From: UBA2239 sp050177075
GTDB lineage: Bacteria; Pseudomonadota; Gammaproteobacteria; Burkholderiales; UBA9220
Direction of reading: 5' to 3'
Length of the DNA stretch: 64,000 nt
NCBI GenBank assembly: GCA_050177075.1
Contig: JBFXHL010000002.1
Location: forward strand, 1 to 64,000
Made by a program: the position numbers and the translations under genes. Shown in pieces: positions 44,189-51,989 of the stretch (position 1 is its first letter; each line of letters starts with the position of its first letter). The notes below the pieces were generated by a model, which ran no database searches, was not told the origin of the DNA, and was given only the letters and a program-made list of their open reading frames with translations.

Positions 44189-44886
44189 AAGGGAATTTCC
44201 ACCACCCCGCCGGCGCGGGCGATGCCCTTGACGATTTGCCCGGAGGGGGTGCGCACCTGCACCGGTTGACCCTCCTCGGCGTTGCCCATGGCCTTGCCCT
44301 CGGCGGAGACGGAGAAGCCGGCGCCCTTGGCGGTGATTCTCACCGCCTGGCCCTGGAAGACCGCCATCTTTGCCCGCAGCATGTCGGCCCGCAGGGGATA
44401 GCCCGCCGGGATGCTGGAGGTGAGGGTTTTGCCGATGGCGTCGTTCTGGTCGGTGATGACGCCGGCGGGAAGCTGGGTCAGGTCCTGCTTCTGCAACGAC
44501 AGGTCGGCCAGGGAAAGGGCTTGGCCCTGGGCCAGGGGCCGGGCGCTGACGACGGTCATGCCCATGACCTTGACCGTGACGGGGATGTACACGGTCCAGG
44601 GGACCGGCACGCCGCAGCGTAGCCCCACGGTGGCGTTGCCCCACAGCCGGGAGCCGGCGGGCAGGAAGGCTTCGGGCTGGGCGCAGCGGGGCAGGCGCAG
44701 GCGGGAATCCACGGCCCCGACGGTGACTTCTGCGCCGGGTTGGCCGGCGGTCTGCTGGGCGACGAAGGTTTCCGCCAATCGCTTCAGGGAGGCGGGAGTT
44801 TCCAATTCTTCCGCGCCCCGGGCGGGCGTGGCCAGGAGCAGCAGAGGAAGCAGCAGAGGAAGCAGCAGAGCGATGAGTTTCGGCAT
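44185..44886 (-). CDS. flgA: FlgA, flagellar P-ring assembly chaperone
   Basis: 233-residue periplasmic chaperone for FlgI polymerisation into the P ring. It has a leucine-rich signal peptide (cleaved about ARG/AEE), then an SAF/ChapFlgA domain with the typical segments SARPLAQGQALSLADL, GKTLTSSIPAGYPLRADML and GQAVRITAKGAGF. Its stop overlaps the convergent GGDEF gene by four bases (CTAG at 44185-44188). flgM and flgN, often its neighbours, are not in this window. Confidence 0.94.
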   Translation of the reverse strand: MPKLIALLLPLLLPLLLLATPARGAEELETPASLKRLAETFVAQQTAGQPGAEVTVGAVDSRLRLPRCAQPEAFLPAGSRLWGNATVGLRCGVPVPWTVYIPVTVKVMGMTVVSARPLAQGQALSLADLSLQKQDLTQLPAGVITDQNDAIGKTLTSSIPAGYPLRADMLRAKMAVFQGQAVRITAKGAGFSVSAEGKAMGNAEEGQPVQVRTPSGQIVKGIARAGGVVEIPF

Positions 44887-44966
44887 GGATCGGGGGGGGA
44901 TGGTGGCGACTTCCGGACCATTCTAAAGCCATCGCCCGTTCATCACAATGTCGGGGATTCCCCGCA

Positions 44967-44995
44967 TTGACTACCCGCCACGGGGCTTCGATAAT
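44967..44995 (+). promoter_or_regulatory. Sigma-70-like promoter of the flagellar-locus GGDEF gene
   Basis: TTGACT at 44967-44972 and GATAAT at 44990-44995 with a 17-bp spacer, 30 nt before the ATG at 45025. A 13-nt palindrome CGGGGATTCCCCG (44952-44964) lies just upstream. Confidence 0.55.
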
Positions 44996-45024
44996 CCCCC
45001 ACTCTTCTTATTGGAAACGGTTCC

Positions 45025-46815
45025 ATGGCCAATCCTGTCAACCCCATCGACCTCGCCCGGGAAACCATCAAGACCCTGACCACCCGCCGCCTGCCGCCGA
45101 CGCCGGACAATTACCGCCTGATCTACGACGAGATCGCGGGGGTCGCCTCCCATTCGTCCGACGAGGCCCGCTTGTTGCGCAAGGTGCTGCACCTTCTGGT
45201 GGAAGGGGGATATGCCAAGCCGGCGGCGCTGAAGGCGGCGGAAAAGGACCTGGCGGCCAGGAACTGGAAGGCCCTCGAAGAGGATTTGACCGCCGTCCTG
45301 GGAGCCAAGGACGGCGAGGCGGCCGACTGGGGCGCCCTGGTGCGGGAGTTGGTCAGGCAATGGGAGCGCAAGCAGAGCGGCCTGAATACGCCGAAAAAGC
45401 AGGCGGCCCTGGAGCGGGTGCTGATCAATTTCGGTTCCGATGCCGCGTCCCTTTACGACAAGCTGAAGGCCCTGGTCCAGGCGTGGGCGGATAACCGCGC
45501 CGCCCCCGTGGGGGTGCCGGTGGCCGAAGATGAGCCGCCCGCCGCGGAAGGCGAGGCGCCGCTCCCGCCCGCTGAGACGGCCGCTCCCCTGCCGGGGGCG
45601 GTCGGCGCGGAAGACCTCGACCTGCTGCGGGACATCGTCGCCCAAAGCCTGCTGATGGGGGTCGTGCCGCGGATTTCCCAGTTCCGGGATTTGAGCGAAG
45701 AGGCCACTCGCCTGGCCGAGGCCGCCAAGGCCGCTCAGGACGAGGTGGCCCTGCGCGCCCTGTCGAAGAACCTGAAGCAGTTCTGGGTCAAGCTCGCCCT
45801 GCGCAATGAAACCGATGCCGAGGTGCTGGCCGGGTTGCTGCGCCTCCTGCGCCTGCTGGTGGACAACATGGGCGAGCTGATGGCGGATGACCAGTGGCTC
45901 CAAGGCCAAGTGGAAGTGGTGCGGGACATCATTTCCCAGCCCCTCAACCTGCGGGTGATCTACGACGCCGAACAGAGCTTCAAGGAGGTGTTGTACAAGC
46001 AGGGCGTGCTGCGGCAAAGCCTGCAGGAAGCCAAGGAAACCCTCAAGACCATGGTCGCCAGCTTCATCGACCGCCTGGGGGAAATGACCGCCAGCACCGA
46101 CGATTACCACAAGAAAATCGAGAAGTATGCCGACGATATCGGCAAGGCCAACGATATCACCCAGATCAACCGCCTGCTGGCGGACCTGATGACGGACACC
46201 AAGGGCATCCAGCTCGATATCCAGCGCTCCCGGGACGAACTGGTCGAAACCCGGCGCCGGGTGGAGGAGGCGGAGGCGAAGGTGCGCGAACTGGAGGCGG
46301 AGCTGGACGAGGTGAGCGCCATGGTCAAGCAGGATCACCTTACCGGCGCCCTCAACCGCCGCGGCATGACGGATGCCTTCGAACAGGAGAAAGCGCGGGC
46401 CGAGCGGACCCATTCTCCCCTGAGCGTGGCGATCATGGATATCGATCATTTCAAGCGCCTCAACGATACCTATGGCCACGATGCCGGCGACAATGCCCTG
46501 ATCCACCTGGTGAACGTGGTGAAGGACGTGATCCGTCCCACCGATGTGCTCGCCCGCTTCGGCGGCGAGGAGTTCGTTCTCCTGCTGCCGTCGACGGAGG
46601 TGGAGGACGGGGTGCGCGTCATGGTCCGGGTGCAGCGGGAATTGACCAAGCGTTTTTTTCTTCACGACAACCAGAAATTGTTGATCACCTTCAGCTGCGG
46701 CGTGGCCCGCTGGCGGGAGGGGGAATCGTCCGAAGAGGTCATCGCCCGGGCCGACAAGGCCCTCTATCTCGCCAAGGAATCCGGCCGCAACCGGGTGCTG
46801 GCGGCGACGGAATAG
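45025..46815 (+). CDS. Soluble GGDEF diguanylate cyclase next to the flg operon
   Basis: 596 residues without membrane helices. The N-terminal helical region (about 1-160) begins with an NPIDLARETIKTL-type segment, followed by a Pro/Ala-rich linker, a helical middle region, a coiled coil (about 400-435) and the GGDEF domain (about 435-596). The active site is RFGGEEF, with RPTD as the RxxD inhibitory site. It uses GTP to make c-di-GMP. Location between flgA and flgB suggests control of the swim/attach decision. This long N-terminal helical type recurs at flagellar loci in betaproteobacteria; its input signal is unknown. Confidence 0.9.
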   Translation: MANPVNPIDLARETIKTLTTRRLPPTPDNYRLIYDEIAGVASHSSDEARLLRKVLHLLVEGGYAKPAALKAAEKDLAARNWKALEEDLTAVLGAKDGEAADWGALVRELVRQWERKQSGLNTPKKQAALERVLINFGSDAASLYDKLKALVQAWADNRAAPVGVPVAEDEPPAAEGEAPLPPAETAAPLPGAVGAEDLDLLRDIVAQSLLMGVVPRISQFRDLSEEATRLAEAAKAAQDEVALRALSKNLKQFWVKLALRNETDAEVLAGLLRLLRLLVDNMGELMADDQWLQGQVEVVRDIISQPLNLRVIYDAEQSFKEVLYKQGVLRQSLQEAKETLKTMVASFIDRLGEMTASTDDYHKKIEKYADDIGKANDITQINRLLADLMTDTKGIQLDIQRSRDELVETRRRVEEAEAKVRELEAELDEVSAMVKQDHLTGALNRRGMTDAFEQEKARAERTHSPLSVAIMDIDHFKRLNDTYGHDAGDNALIHLVNVVKDVIRPTDVLARFGGEEFVLLLPSTEVEDGVRVMVRVQRELTKRFFLHDNQKLLITFSCGVARWREGESSEEVIARADKALYLAKESGRNRVLAATE

Positions 46816-46823
46816 GTTTACCG

Positions 46824-46850
46824 CCGGGGCGGCAATCTTTGCCGCCCCGG
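46824..46850. promoter_or_regulatory. Palindromic candidate enhancer upstream of flgB
   Basis: Core GGCGGCAA (46828-46835), TCT, TTGCCGCC (46839-46846). Here the palindrome extends to 12 bp per arm (46824-46835 with 46839-46850). No T-tract follows, so it is unlikely to be a simple terminator. The same core occurs before the flgH and flgK promoters. The centre lies 97 bp before the GG of the sigma-54-type element. Confidence 0.65.
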
Positions 46851-46931
46851 CCCGCTCCCCTGGGGGTGGCCGGGTTCTTCCGGCGCGGCAATCCCCCCGT
46901 CTTTATTGCTTCTCCCACTGTTTTCGAGAAT

Positions 46932-46948
46932 TTGGCATGCTTCCTGCT
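46932..46948 (+). promoter_or_regulatory. Sigma-54-type promoter of flgB
   Basis: TTGGCATGCTTCCTGCT has the invariant GG and GC separated by exactly 10 bases. It fits TGGCAC-N5-TTGCT with two mismatches. It lies 31 nt before the flgB ATG. Confidence 0.7.
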
Positions 46949-46978
46949 AACTGTAGGGCAAAGACAGTGGAGGCAATC

Positions 46979-47380
46979 ATGCTCGGCAGTATCGATCAGG
47001 AATTCCGGTTTTTGCACAGCGCCCTGAATTTGCGGGCGGAGCGGCAGCAGGTGTTGGCGTCGAACATCGCCAACGCCGATACGCCGAACTACAAGGCGCG
47101 GGATTTCGATTTTGCCGCTGAGTTGCGTCAAGCGGGCGGCCAGCGCGGCGGCCTGAGGATGGTGGTGACCTCCTCCGGTCACATGCAGGGAAGCGTTTCC
47201 GCGCTGCCGGGGGTCAAGGAGCTCTACCGGACCGACGTGCAGCCCAGCATCGACGGCAACACGGTGAACATGGACATGGAACGCGCTCAGTTCACGGAAA
47301 ACGCCCTCCACTATCAGTTCATTGCCGACCGCATCAGCGGCAAGGTGCGTGACCTGTTGCTGGCGGCGAAAGGACAGTAA
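46979..47380 (+). CDS. flgB: FlgB, flagellar proximal rod protein
   Basis: 133-residue rod subunit. The ATG at 46979 is chosen because GGAGG (46969-46973) sits at the right distance and the protein then starts MLGSIDQEF as in homologues; an upstream in-frame ATG (46937) lies inside the sigma-54 promoter. The rod signature ASNIANADTPNYKARDFDF and the C-terminal EFTENALHYQF-like segment are present. It is the first gene of flgBCDEFG. Confidence 0.96.
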   Translation: MLGSIDQEFRFLHSALNLRAERQQVLASNIANADTPNYKARDFDFAAELRQAGGQRGGLRMVVTSSGHMQGSVSALPGVKELYRTDVQPSIDGNTVNMDMERAQFTENALHYQFIADRISGKVRDLLLAAKGQ

Positions 47381-47382
47381 TC

Positions 47383-47802
47383 ATGTCGTTGTCTAATGTG
47401 TTCAATATCGCCGGCAGCGGCATGATGGCGCAGTCCATGCGCCTCAACGTGGTGGCGAGCAACCTGGCCAACGCCGACAGCGTGACCAGTTCCAACGGCC
47501 AGCCTTATCGGGCCCGGCAGGTGATATTCGCCGCCAAGCCCCTGGAGGGTGGCGACGCGGCGGGGGCGGTGGGTGTGAGGGTGAGCGGCGTGGTCGAGGA
47601 CCCGACTCCCCTGAAGGTGGTGTACGACCCCCATAACCCCGCGGCGGACGGCAACGGTTACGTGGCGATGCCCAACGTGAACGTGGTGGAGGAGATGGTG
47701 AACATGATTTCCGCCTCCCGCTCCTACCAGAACAACGTGGATATGATGAACACGGCCAAGACCCTGATGCTGAAAACCCTCGGCATCGGTCAAGCCGGTT
47801 GA
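47383..47802 (+). CDS. flgC: FlgC, flagellar proximal rod protein
   Basis: 139-residue rod subunit, 2 nt after flgB. The N-terminal rod motif (LNVVASNLANADS) and the C-terminal heptad region (EMVNMISASRSYQNNVDMMNTAK) shared by axial proteins are intact. It is exported by the flagellar type III system without a cleaved signal. Confidence 0.96.
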   Translation: MSLSNVFNIAGSGMMAQSMRLNVVASNLANADSVTSSNGQPYRARQVIFAAKPLEGGDAAGAVGVRVSGVVEDPTPLKVVYDPHNPAADGNGYVAMPNVNVVEEMVNMISASRSYQNNVDMMNTAKTLMLKTLGIGQAG

Positions 47803-47817
47803 TGAAGGAGTCCAATC

Positions 47818-48489
47818 ATGAGCTTGAGCGTAACGAGTTCCATCGTCTCGGATGCGACGAACACCAAGAGTGCGGCGACGCCCTCGTCCGCGAACAACGT
47901 GGCCGATGCGCAGGACCGCTTTCTCAAGCTACTGGTGGCTCAGATGCAGAACCAGGATCCGCTGAACCCCATGGACAACGCCCAGGTGACTACTCAGATG
48001 GCGCAGATTCAGACGGTGAGCGGCATCGAGAAATTGAACCAGACGTTGCAGTCCTTGAGCGCTTCCTATGCCGCCACCCAGACCATGCAGTCGGCTTCCA
48101 TGATCGGCCATGGCGTGCTCACCGACGGCAACCTGCTGACCCTGAAGGGCGGCACCGCCGTGGCGGGCGTCGATCTGAGCGCCGCGGCCGACCAGGTGGA
48201 GGTCGACGTGTATGACCAGTACGGTACCCTGGTGAATACCAACAAGCTCGGCAGTCGGGATGCGGGCAGTTTCGCCTTCCAGTGGGACGGCAAGGACGAC
48301 AACGGCAACGTCCTGCCCGACGGCAATTACAGCTTTACCGTGAAGGCGACCAAGGGGACGGACAAGGTGGACGCGACGGCTCTGGCTCTGGGGTTGGTCA
48401 ATAGCGTGCGGCTGACGTCCACGGGTTCGTTATTGAACGTGCAGGGCCTTGGCGAAGTGGATATGGCCAAGGTGCGGCAGATTTTCTGA
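47818..48489 (+). CDS. flgD: FlgD, hook-capping scaffold protein
   Basis: 223-residue cap needed for hook polymerisation. The conserved N-terminal export/assembly segment is present (DRFLKLLVAQMQNQDPLNPMDN), split over residues about 36-57. A central FlgD Ig-like/Tudor region has the motif WDGKDDNGNVLPDG. It lies 15 nt after flgC with GAAGGAG as the ribosome site. Confidence 0.95.
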   Translation: MSLSVTSSIVSDATNTKSAATPSSANNVADAQDRFLKLLVAQMQNQDPLNPMDNAQVTTQMAQIQTVSGIEKLNQTLQSLSASYAATQTMQSASMIGHGVLTDGNLLTLKGGTAVAGVDLSAAADQVEVDVYDQYGTLVNTNKLGSRDAGSFAFQWDGKDDNGNVLPDGNYSFTVKATKGTDKVDATALALGLVNSVRLTSTGSLLNVQGLGEVDMAKVRQIF

Positions 48490-48502
48490 TTAGGAGGCGG
48501 TC

Positions 48503-49921
48503 ATGTCTTTCCAGCAAGGTTTGAGTGGTCTCAACACTTCGTCCAAGAACCTGGACGTCATCGGCAACAACGTGGCCAACGCCCAGACGGTGGGCTTCAA
48601 GGGCTCCCAGGCCCAGTTTGCCGACGTCTACGCAGCCTCCCTGACGGGGGCCGCCGGCACCCAGATCGGTCTCGGCGCCAAGTTGGCGACGGTGGCCCAG
48701 TATTTTACCCAGGGCAACATCTCGGTCTCCAACAACCCCCTGGACATGGCCATCAACGGCAAAGGCTTCTTCCGCATGAGCGAGAACGGGGCCATCTCCT
48801 ATACCCGCAACGGCCAGTTCCAGACCGACAAGCAGGGCTACATCGTGGATAGCGGCGGCCGTCACCTGACGGGCTATGGCGTGACCACCATTCCCGACCC
48901 CAACAACGCCACCGCCACCATCGACGTGCCGGACACCGGTTCTCCCATCGACTTGCGCATCGACCCCAATGCCCAGAGCAACCCGAAGCAGAGCGCCAAC
49001 AGCGTGCTGACCTTCAACCTGGATTCCCGCCTGTCGCCGCCGACCCTGGGCTTCGTTCCCACCTCGGCGACGCCGGCGCCCCAGACATACAACAGCGCCA
49101 CCTCCATCCAGGTGTATGATTCCCTCGGCAACGCCCACAGCCTGACCTCCTATTTCGTCAAACTGAACTCCATCGGCGGCGTGGCGACCCCCAACGCCTG
49201 GGCGGTGTTCATGTCCCTGGACGGGGCGCCGATCAACAACGGCGTCAATAATACCGTGGATATTGGAGACAGTGCCGGGGGCAACCTCGGTCAACCGGTG
49301 GTGATGCAGTTCAATACCAGCGGCACCCTGGCTAGTTACACGGTTGGCGGTACCTATACCGGCGGAACCCAGGACGTCACCGGCGGCGCTTCCATCGCCG
49401 TCAACCCTCCTCCCACCGTCCGTCTGTACCTGGACCGGGTGGCGACTGCCCTCGGCAAGACCAACGGCGCCACCACCCCGGTGGACATCAGCTTCGACAT
49501 GAAGAATTCCACCCAGTTCGGCGCCGATTTCGCCGTCAGCGTGGCTACCCAGGACGGCTATGCCTCCGGCAAGCTGTCCGGCTTCAGCATCTCCCCCAAC
49601 GGCGGCGTGCTGGCCCGCTATACCAACGGCCAGACCACTACCCTGGGTTACGTGCGCCTGACCAACTTCCCCAATCCCCAGGGTCTGCTGCCCATGGGCA
49701 ACAACCAGTGGATCGAAACCTCCGCCTCCGGTCAGCCGGTGGAAGGCACGCCTGGCGTGGGCTCCTTCGGGGTCACCCAGTCGGGGGCGGTGGAGGATTC
49801 CAACGTGGACCTGACCCAGGAGTTGGTGAACATGATCACCGCCCAACGCGTGTATCAGGCCAACGCTCAGACCATCAAGACCCAGGACCAGGTGCTGAAC
49901 ACCCTGGTGAACCTGCGCTAA
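48503..49921 (+). CDS. flgE: FlgE, flagellar hook protein
   Basis: 472-residue hook subunit, somewhat longer than the E. coli protein (about 400). The N-terminus MSFQQGLSGLNTSSKNLDVIGNNVANAQTVGFK is typical (read over residues 1-33). NPLDMAINGKGFF marks the start of the surface domain, and the C-terminus has DLTQELVNMITAQRVYQANAQTIKTQD. Strong ribosome site TAGGAGG at 48491-48497. Confidence 0.97.
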   Translation: MSFQQGLSGLNTSSKNLDVIGNNVANAQTVGFKGSQAQFADVYAASLTGAAGTQIGLGAKLATVAQYFTQGNISVSNNPLDMAINGKGFFRMSENGAISYTRNGQFQTDKQGYIVDSGGRHLTGYGVTTIPDPNNATATIDVPDTGSPIDLRIDPNAQSNPKQSANSVLTFNLDSRLSPPTLGFVPTSATPAPQTYNSATSIQVYDSLGNAHSLTSYFVKLNSIGGVATPNAWAVFMSLDGAPINNGVNNTVDIGDSAGGNLGQPVVMQFNTSGTLASYTVGGTYTGGTQDVTGGASIAVNPPPTVRLYLDRVATALGKTNGATTPVDISFDMKNSTQFGADFAVSVATQDGYASGKLSGFSISPNGGVLARYTNGQTTTLGYVRLTNFPNPQGLLPMGNNQWIETSASGQPVEGTPGVGSFGVTQSGAVEDSNVDLTQELVNMITAQRVYQANAQTIKTQDQVLNTLVNLR

Positions 49922-49943
49922 TCGCGGCTCGGGAGGCTGAAGC

Positions 49944-50687
49944 GTGGACAAGATGATTTATATCGCCATGACGGGGGCCAAGCACGCCATGTATCAGCAG
50001 GCGGCGACGGCCCACAACCTGGCGAATGCCTCCACCACCGGCTTCCGCGCCGAACTCAACGCCTTCCGCGCTTTGCCGGTTTACGGCGACGGCATGCCGA
50101 CCCGGGTGTTCGTCGCCGACTCCACCGTCGGCGCCGACTTTACCCCGGGCGTACTTCAGGATACCGGCCGGGATTTGGACGTGGCGGTGGAGGGCAAGGG
50201 CTGGCTCGCGGTGCAGATGCCCGACGGCACCGAGGCCTATACCCGCGACGGCAGCTTGCAGATGAGCCCCAACGGCCTGCTGCAGACTCGTCACGGCCTC
50301 AATATCATGGGCGATGCGGGCCCCATCGCCATTCCGCCCAACGTCGTCGTCAGCGTCGGCAAGGACGGCACCGTGTCCACCGTGCCGACGGACCAGACGC
50401 CCAATACCGTTGCGGTGCTGGGTCGCATCAAGCTGGTCAACCCCCCCGAAGAAAACCTGGTGAAGAGCGGCGACGGCCTGTTCCGCCTCAAGGACGGCAA
50501 CCCCGCCCCCGCCGACGTCAACGTCAAGCTGACGTCCGGCGCCCTGGAGGGGAGCAACGTCAACGTGGTGGATTCCCTGGTCAGCATGATCGACCAGGCC
50601 CGCGCCTTCGAAATGAACATGCGCCTGCTGCGCACCGCCGACGAGGATTCCCAGCAGGCCAGCCGCATCATGAACCTGAATGCTTAA
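49944..50687 (+). CDS. flgF: FlgF, flagellar proximal rod protein
   Basis: 247-residue rod subunit with MIYIAMTGAKHAMYQQAATAHNLANASTTGF (residues 4-34), DVAVEGKGWLAVQ, and a C-terminal axial motif VVDSLVSMIDQARAFEMNM. It lies 22 nt after flgE. The gap to flgG (70 nt) contains a heptad fold-back. Confidence 0.96.
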   Translation: MDKMIYIAMTGAKHAMYQQAATAHNLANASTTGFRAELNAFRALPVYGDGMPTRVFVADSTVGADFTPGVLQDTGRDLDVAVEGKGWLAVQMPDGTEAYTRDGSLQMSPNGLLQTRHGLNIMGDAGPIAIPPNVVVSVGKDGTVSTVPTDQTPNTVAVLGRIKLVNPPEENLVKSGDGLFRLKDGNPAPADVNVKLTSGALEGSNVNVVDSLVSMIDQARAFEMNMRLLRTADEDSQQASRIMNLNA

Positions 50688-50755
50688 TGCTGAGTGGAGA
50701 GCCGAGAGCGGCCTTCACTCTCCGCTCTCGGCGCTAAACTCTCGACTGGAGTAAC
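50688..50755 (+). repeat. Heptad fold-back between flgF and flgG
   Basis: GCCGAGAGCGG (50701-50711) pairs perfectly with CCGCTCTCGGC (50722-50732). The region reads as 7-mers with GAG on the left (tgctgag, tggagag, ccgagag) and CTC on the right (cactctc, cgctctc, aactctc). It has no T-tract. It may form an intercistronic mRNA hairpin. Confidence 0.7.
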
Positions 50756-50757
50756 AA

Positions 50758-51543
50758 ATGATTCGCTCTCTCTGGATCGCCAAGACCGGCCTGGATGCCC
50801 AGCAGACCAATATCGACGTGATTTCCAACAACCTGGCCAACGTCAGCACCAACGGTTTCAAGCGGACCCGGGCGGTCTTCGAGGACCTGCTGTACCAGAC
50901 CATGCGCCAGCCGGGCGCCCAGTCCTCCCAGCAAACCCAGCTCCCCTCCGGTTTTCAGCTCGGCACCGGTGTCCGCCCCGTGGCGGCGGAGCGCATCCAT
51001 ACCCAGGGCAACCTGCAGCAGACGGGCAATGCCCTCGACGTGGCCATCAACGGCCGTGGCTTCTTTCAAATCCTGATGCCGGACGGTTCCACGGCCTACA
51101 CGCGGGACGGTTCGTTCCAGATGGACAACCAGGGGCAGGTGGTGACCTCCAGCGGCTACCAGGTGCAGCCGGCCTTGACCATTCCCGCCGACGCCCTGTC
51201 CGTTACCATCGCCAAGGACGGCACGGTGTCGGTCACCCAGCCCGGCAACCCGCCCCAGACCACCCAGATCGGCAATATCCAGCTGGTGAACTTCGTCAAC
51301 CCGGCCGGTTTGCAGAGCATGGGGGAGAACCTCTACGTGGAGACGGCCTCCTCCGGCGCTCCCCAGCCCAACACTCCCGGCACCAATGGCCTGGGCGTGC
51401 TCAACCAGGGGTATGTGGAAACCTCCAACGTCAACGTGGCGGAGGAGCTGGTGAACATGATTCAGGCGCAACGGGCCTACGAACTCAATTCCAAGGCGAT
51501 TACCGTTTCCGACCAGATGCTCCAGCGGCTGACGCAGCTCTAA
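50758..51543 (+). CDS. flgG: FlgG, flagellar distal rod protein
   Basis: 261-residue distal rod subunit, as in E. coli (260). It has MIRSLWIAKTGLDAQQTNID, NNLANVSTNGFKR, ALDVAINGRGFFQI, and the C-terminal NVAEELVNMIQAQRAYELNSKAI. GGAGT precedes the ATG. It is the last gene before the fold-back element, so it is probably the end of the flgB transcript. Confidence 0.97.
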   Translation: MIRSLWIAKTGLDAQQTNIDVISNNLANVSTNGFKRTRAVFEDLLYQTMRQPGAQSSQQTQLPSGFQLGTGVRPVAAERIHTQGNLQQTGNALDVAINGRGFFQILMPDGSTAYTRDGSFQMDNQGQVVTSSGYQVQPALTIPADALSVTIAKDGTVSVTQPGNPPQTTQIGNIQLVNFVNPAGLQSMGENLYVETASSGAPQPNTPGTNGLGVLNQGYVETSNVNVAEELVNMIQAQRAYELNSKAITVSDQMLQRLTQL

Positions 51544-51559
51544 GGCGGTCAGCGAGTTA

Positions 51560-51827
51560 GAGCCTATTTCAGTAGGTTTCGTGCCCCGCGTTGTGGCCAG
51601 AAAGCGATGGATGCGCGAAGCAGGGCGAAGCCAATGGTCATTCCATTGGCGAGCCGTGCGACAAAGCAGACGCGCTTTCTGGCCACAACCCGAAGGGCCA
51701 TAACCAATTGGGGCACATTGCGTCGTTACTCGCCACTTGTTTGGAATGACCAAACGGCGCAGCTCGCGCCTAGCACTGTACCCCAATTGGTTATGGCGCG
51801 GGGCACGAAACCTACTGAAATAGGCTC
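51560..51827. mobile_element. 268-bp fold-back (MITE-like) element between flgG and flgH
   Basis: The terminal inverted repeats are perfect over 32 bp (51559-51590 with 51797-51828), starting AGAGCCTATTTCAGTAGG. Two internal arms follow: 51591-51606 with 51673-51688 (16/16), and CCATAACCAATTGGGG with its complement around 51699-51714 and 51780-51796. Each arm has an apical hairpin: CCAATGG-TCATT-CCATTGG (51631-51649), and TTTGG-AATGA-CCAAA about 51740-51754. The loops are mutually complementary. The element is flanked by TTA on both sides (51557-51559 and 51828-51830). No ORF. Together with the UAS and promoter it fills the 446-nt flgG-flgH gap. Confidence 0.8.
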
Positions 51828-51843
51828 TTAAGGGTTCGGCCCT

Positions 51844-51862
51844 GGCGGCAAAAATTGCCGCC
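51844..51862. promoter_or_regulatory. Palindromic candidate enhancer upstream of flgH
   Basis: GGCGGCAA-AAA-TTGCCGCC, a perfect 8-bp inverted repeat with a 3-nt spacer. Its centre is 85 bp before the GG of the flgH sigma-54-type element. Same core as upstream of flgB and flgK. Confidence 0.65.
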
Positions 51863-51936
51863 GGGGCGTTGCCGTTGGCGTCGGTTGTTCGTCTGGGGGC
51901 GGCCAGAGGCAAGGGTTTTCGTGCATTTCTCTAACG

Positions 51937-51952
51937 TGGCACATGAATTGCT
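51937..51952 (+). promoter_or_regulatory. Sigma-54 promoter of flgH
   Basis: TGGCACATGAATTGCT matches the consensus TGGCAC-N5-TTGCT at every specified base, with GG-N10-GC spacing. It lies 38 nt before the flgH ATG and downstream of the fold-back element. Confidence 0.85.
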
Positions 51953-51989
51953 TCTTTGGCAGGCAAATGCAAGTCAAGGAGGTTTCAAG

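Noticed and set aside
42452..44932. 826-codon minus-strand frame covering flgA and the HPt-GGDEF gene
   Set aside because: It is in a different frame from flgA and lacks known domains. flgA (44185-44886) is the real minus-strand gene.
44952..44964. Palindrome CGGGGATTCCCCG between flgA and the GGDEF gene as an operator
   Set aside because: A single occurrence with no second copy in the window. It is noted only in the promoter entry.
46880..46892. Second GCGGCAA half-site before flgB
   Set aside because: There is no opposing half; half-sites of this GC-rich sequence also occur by chance in coding regions (for example near 32625 and 34470).
50688..50755. Heptad region before flgG as a small CRISPR-like array
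   Set aside because: The unit is 7 bp and the arms are inverted. There are no spacers and no cas genes.
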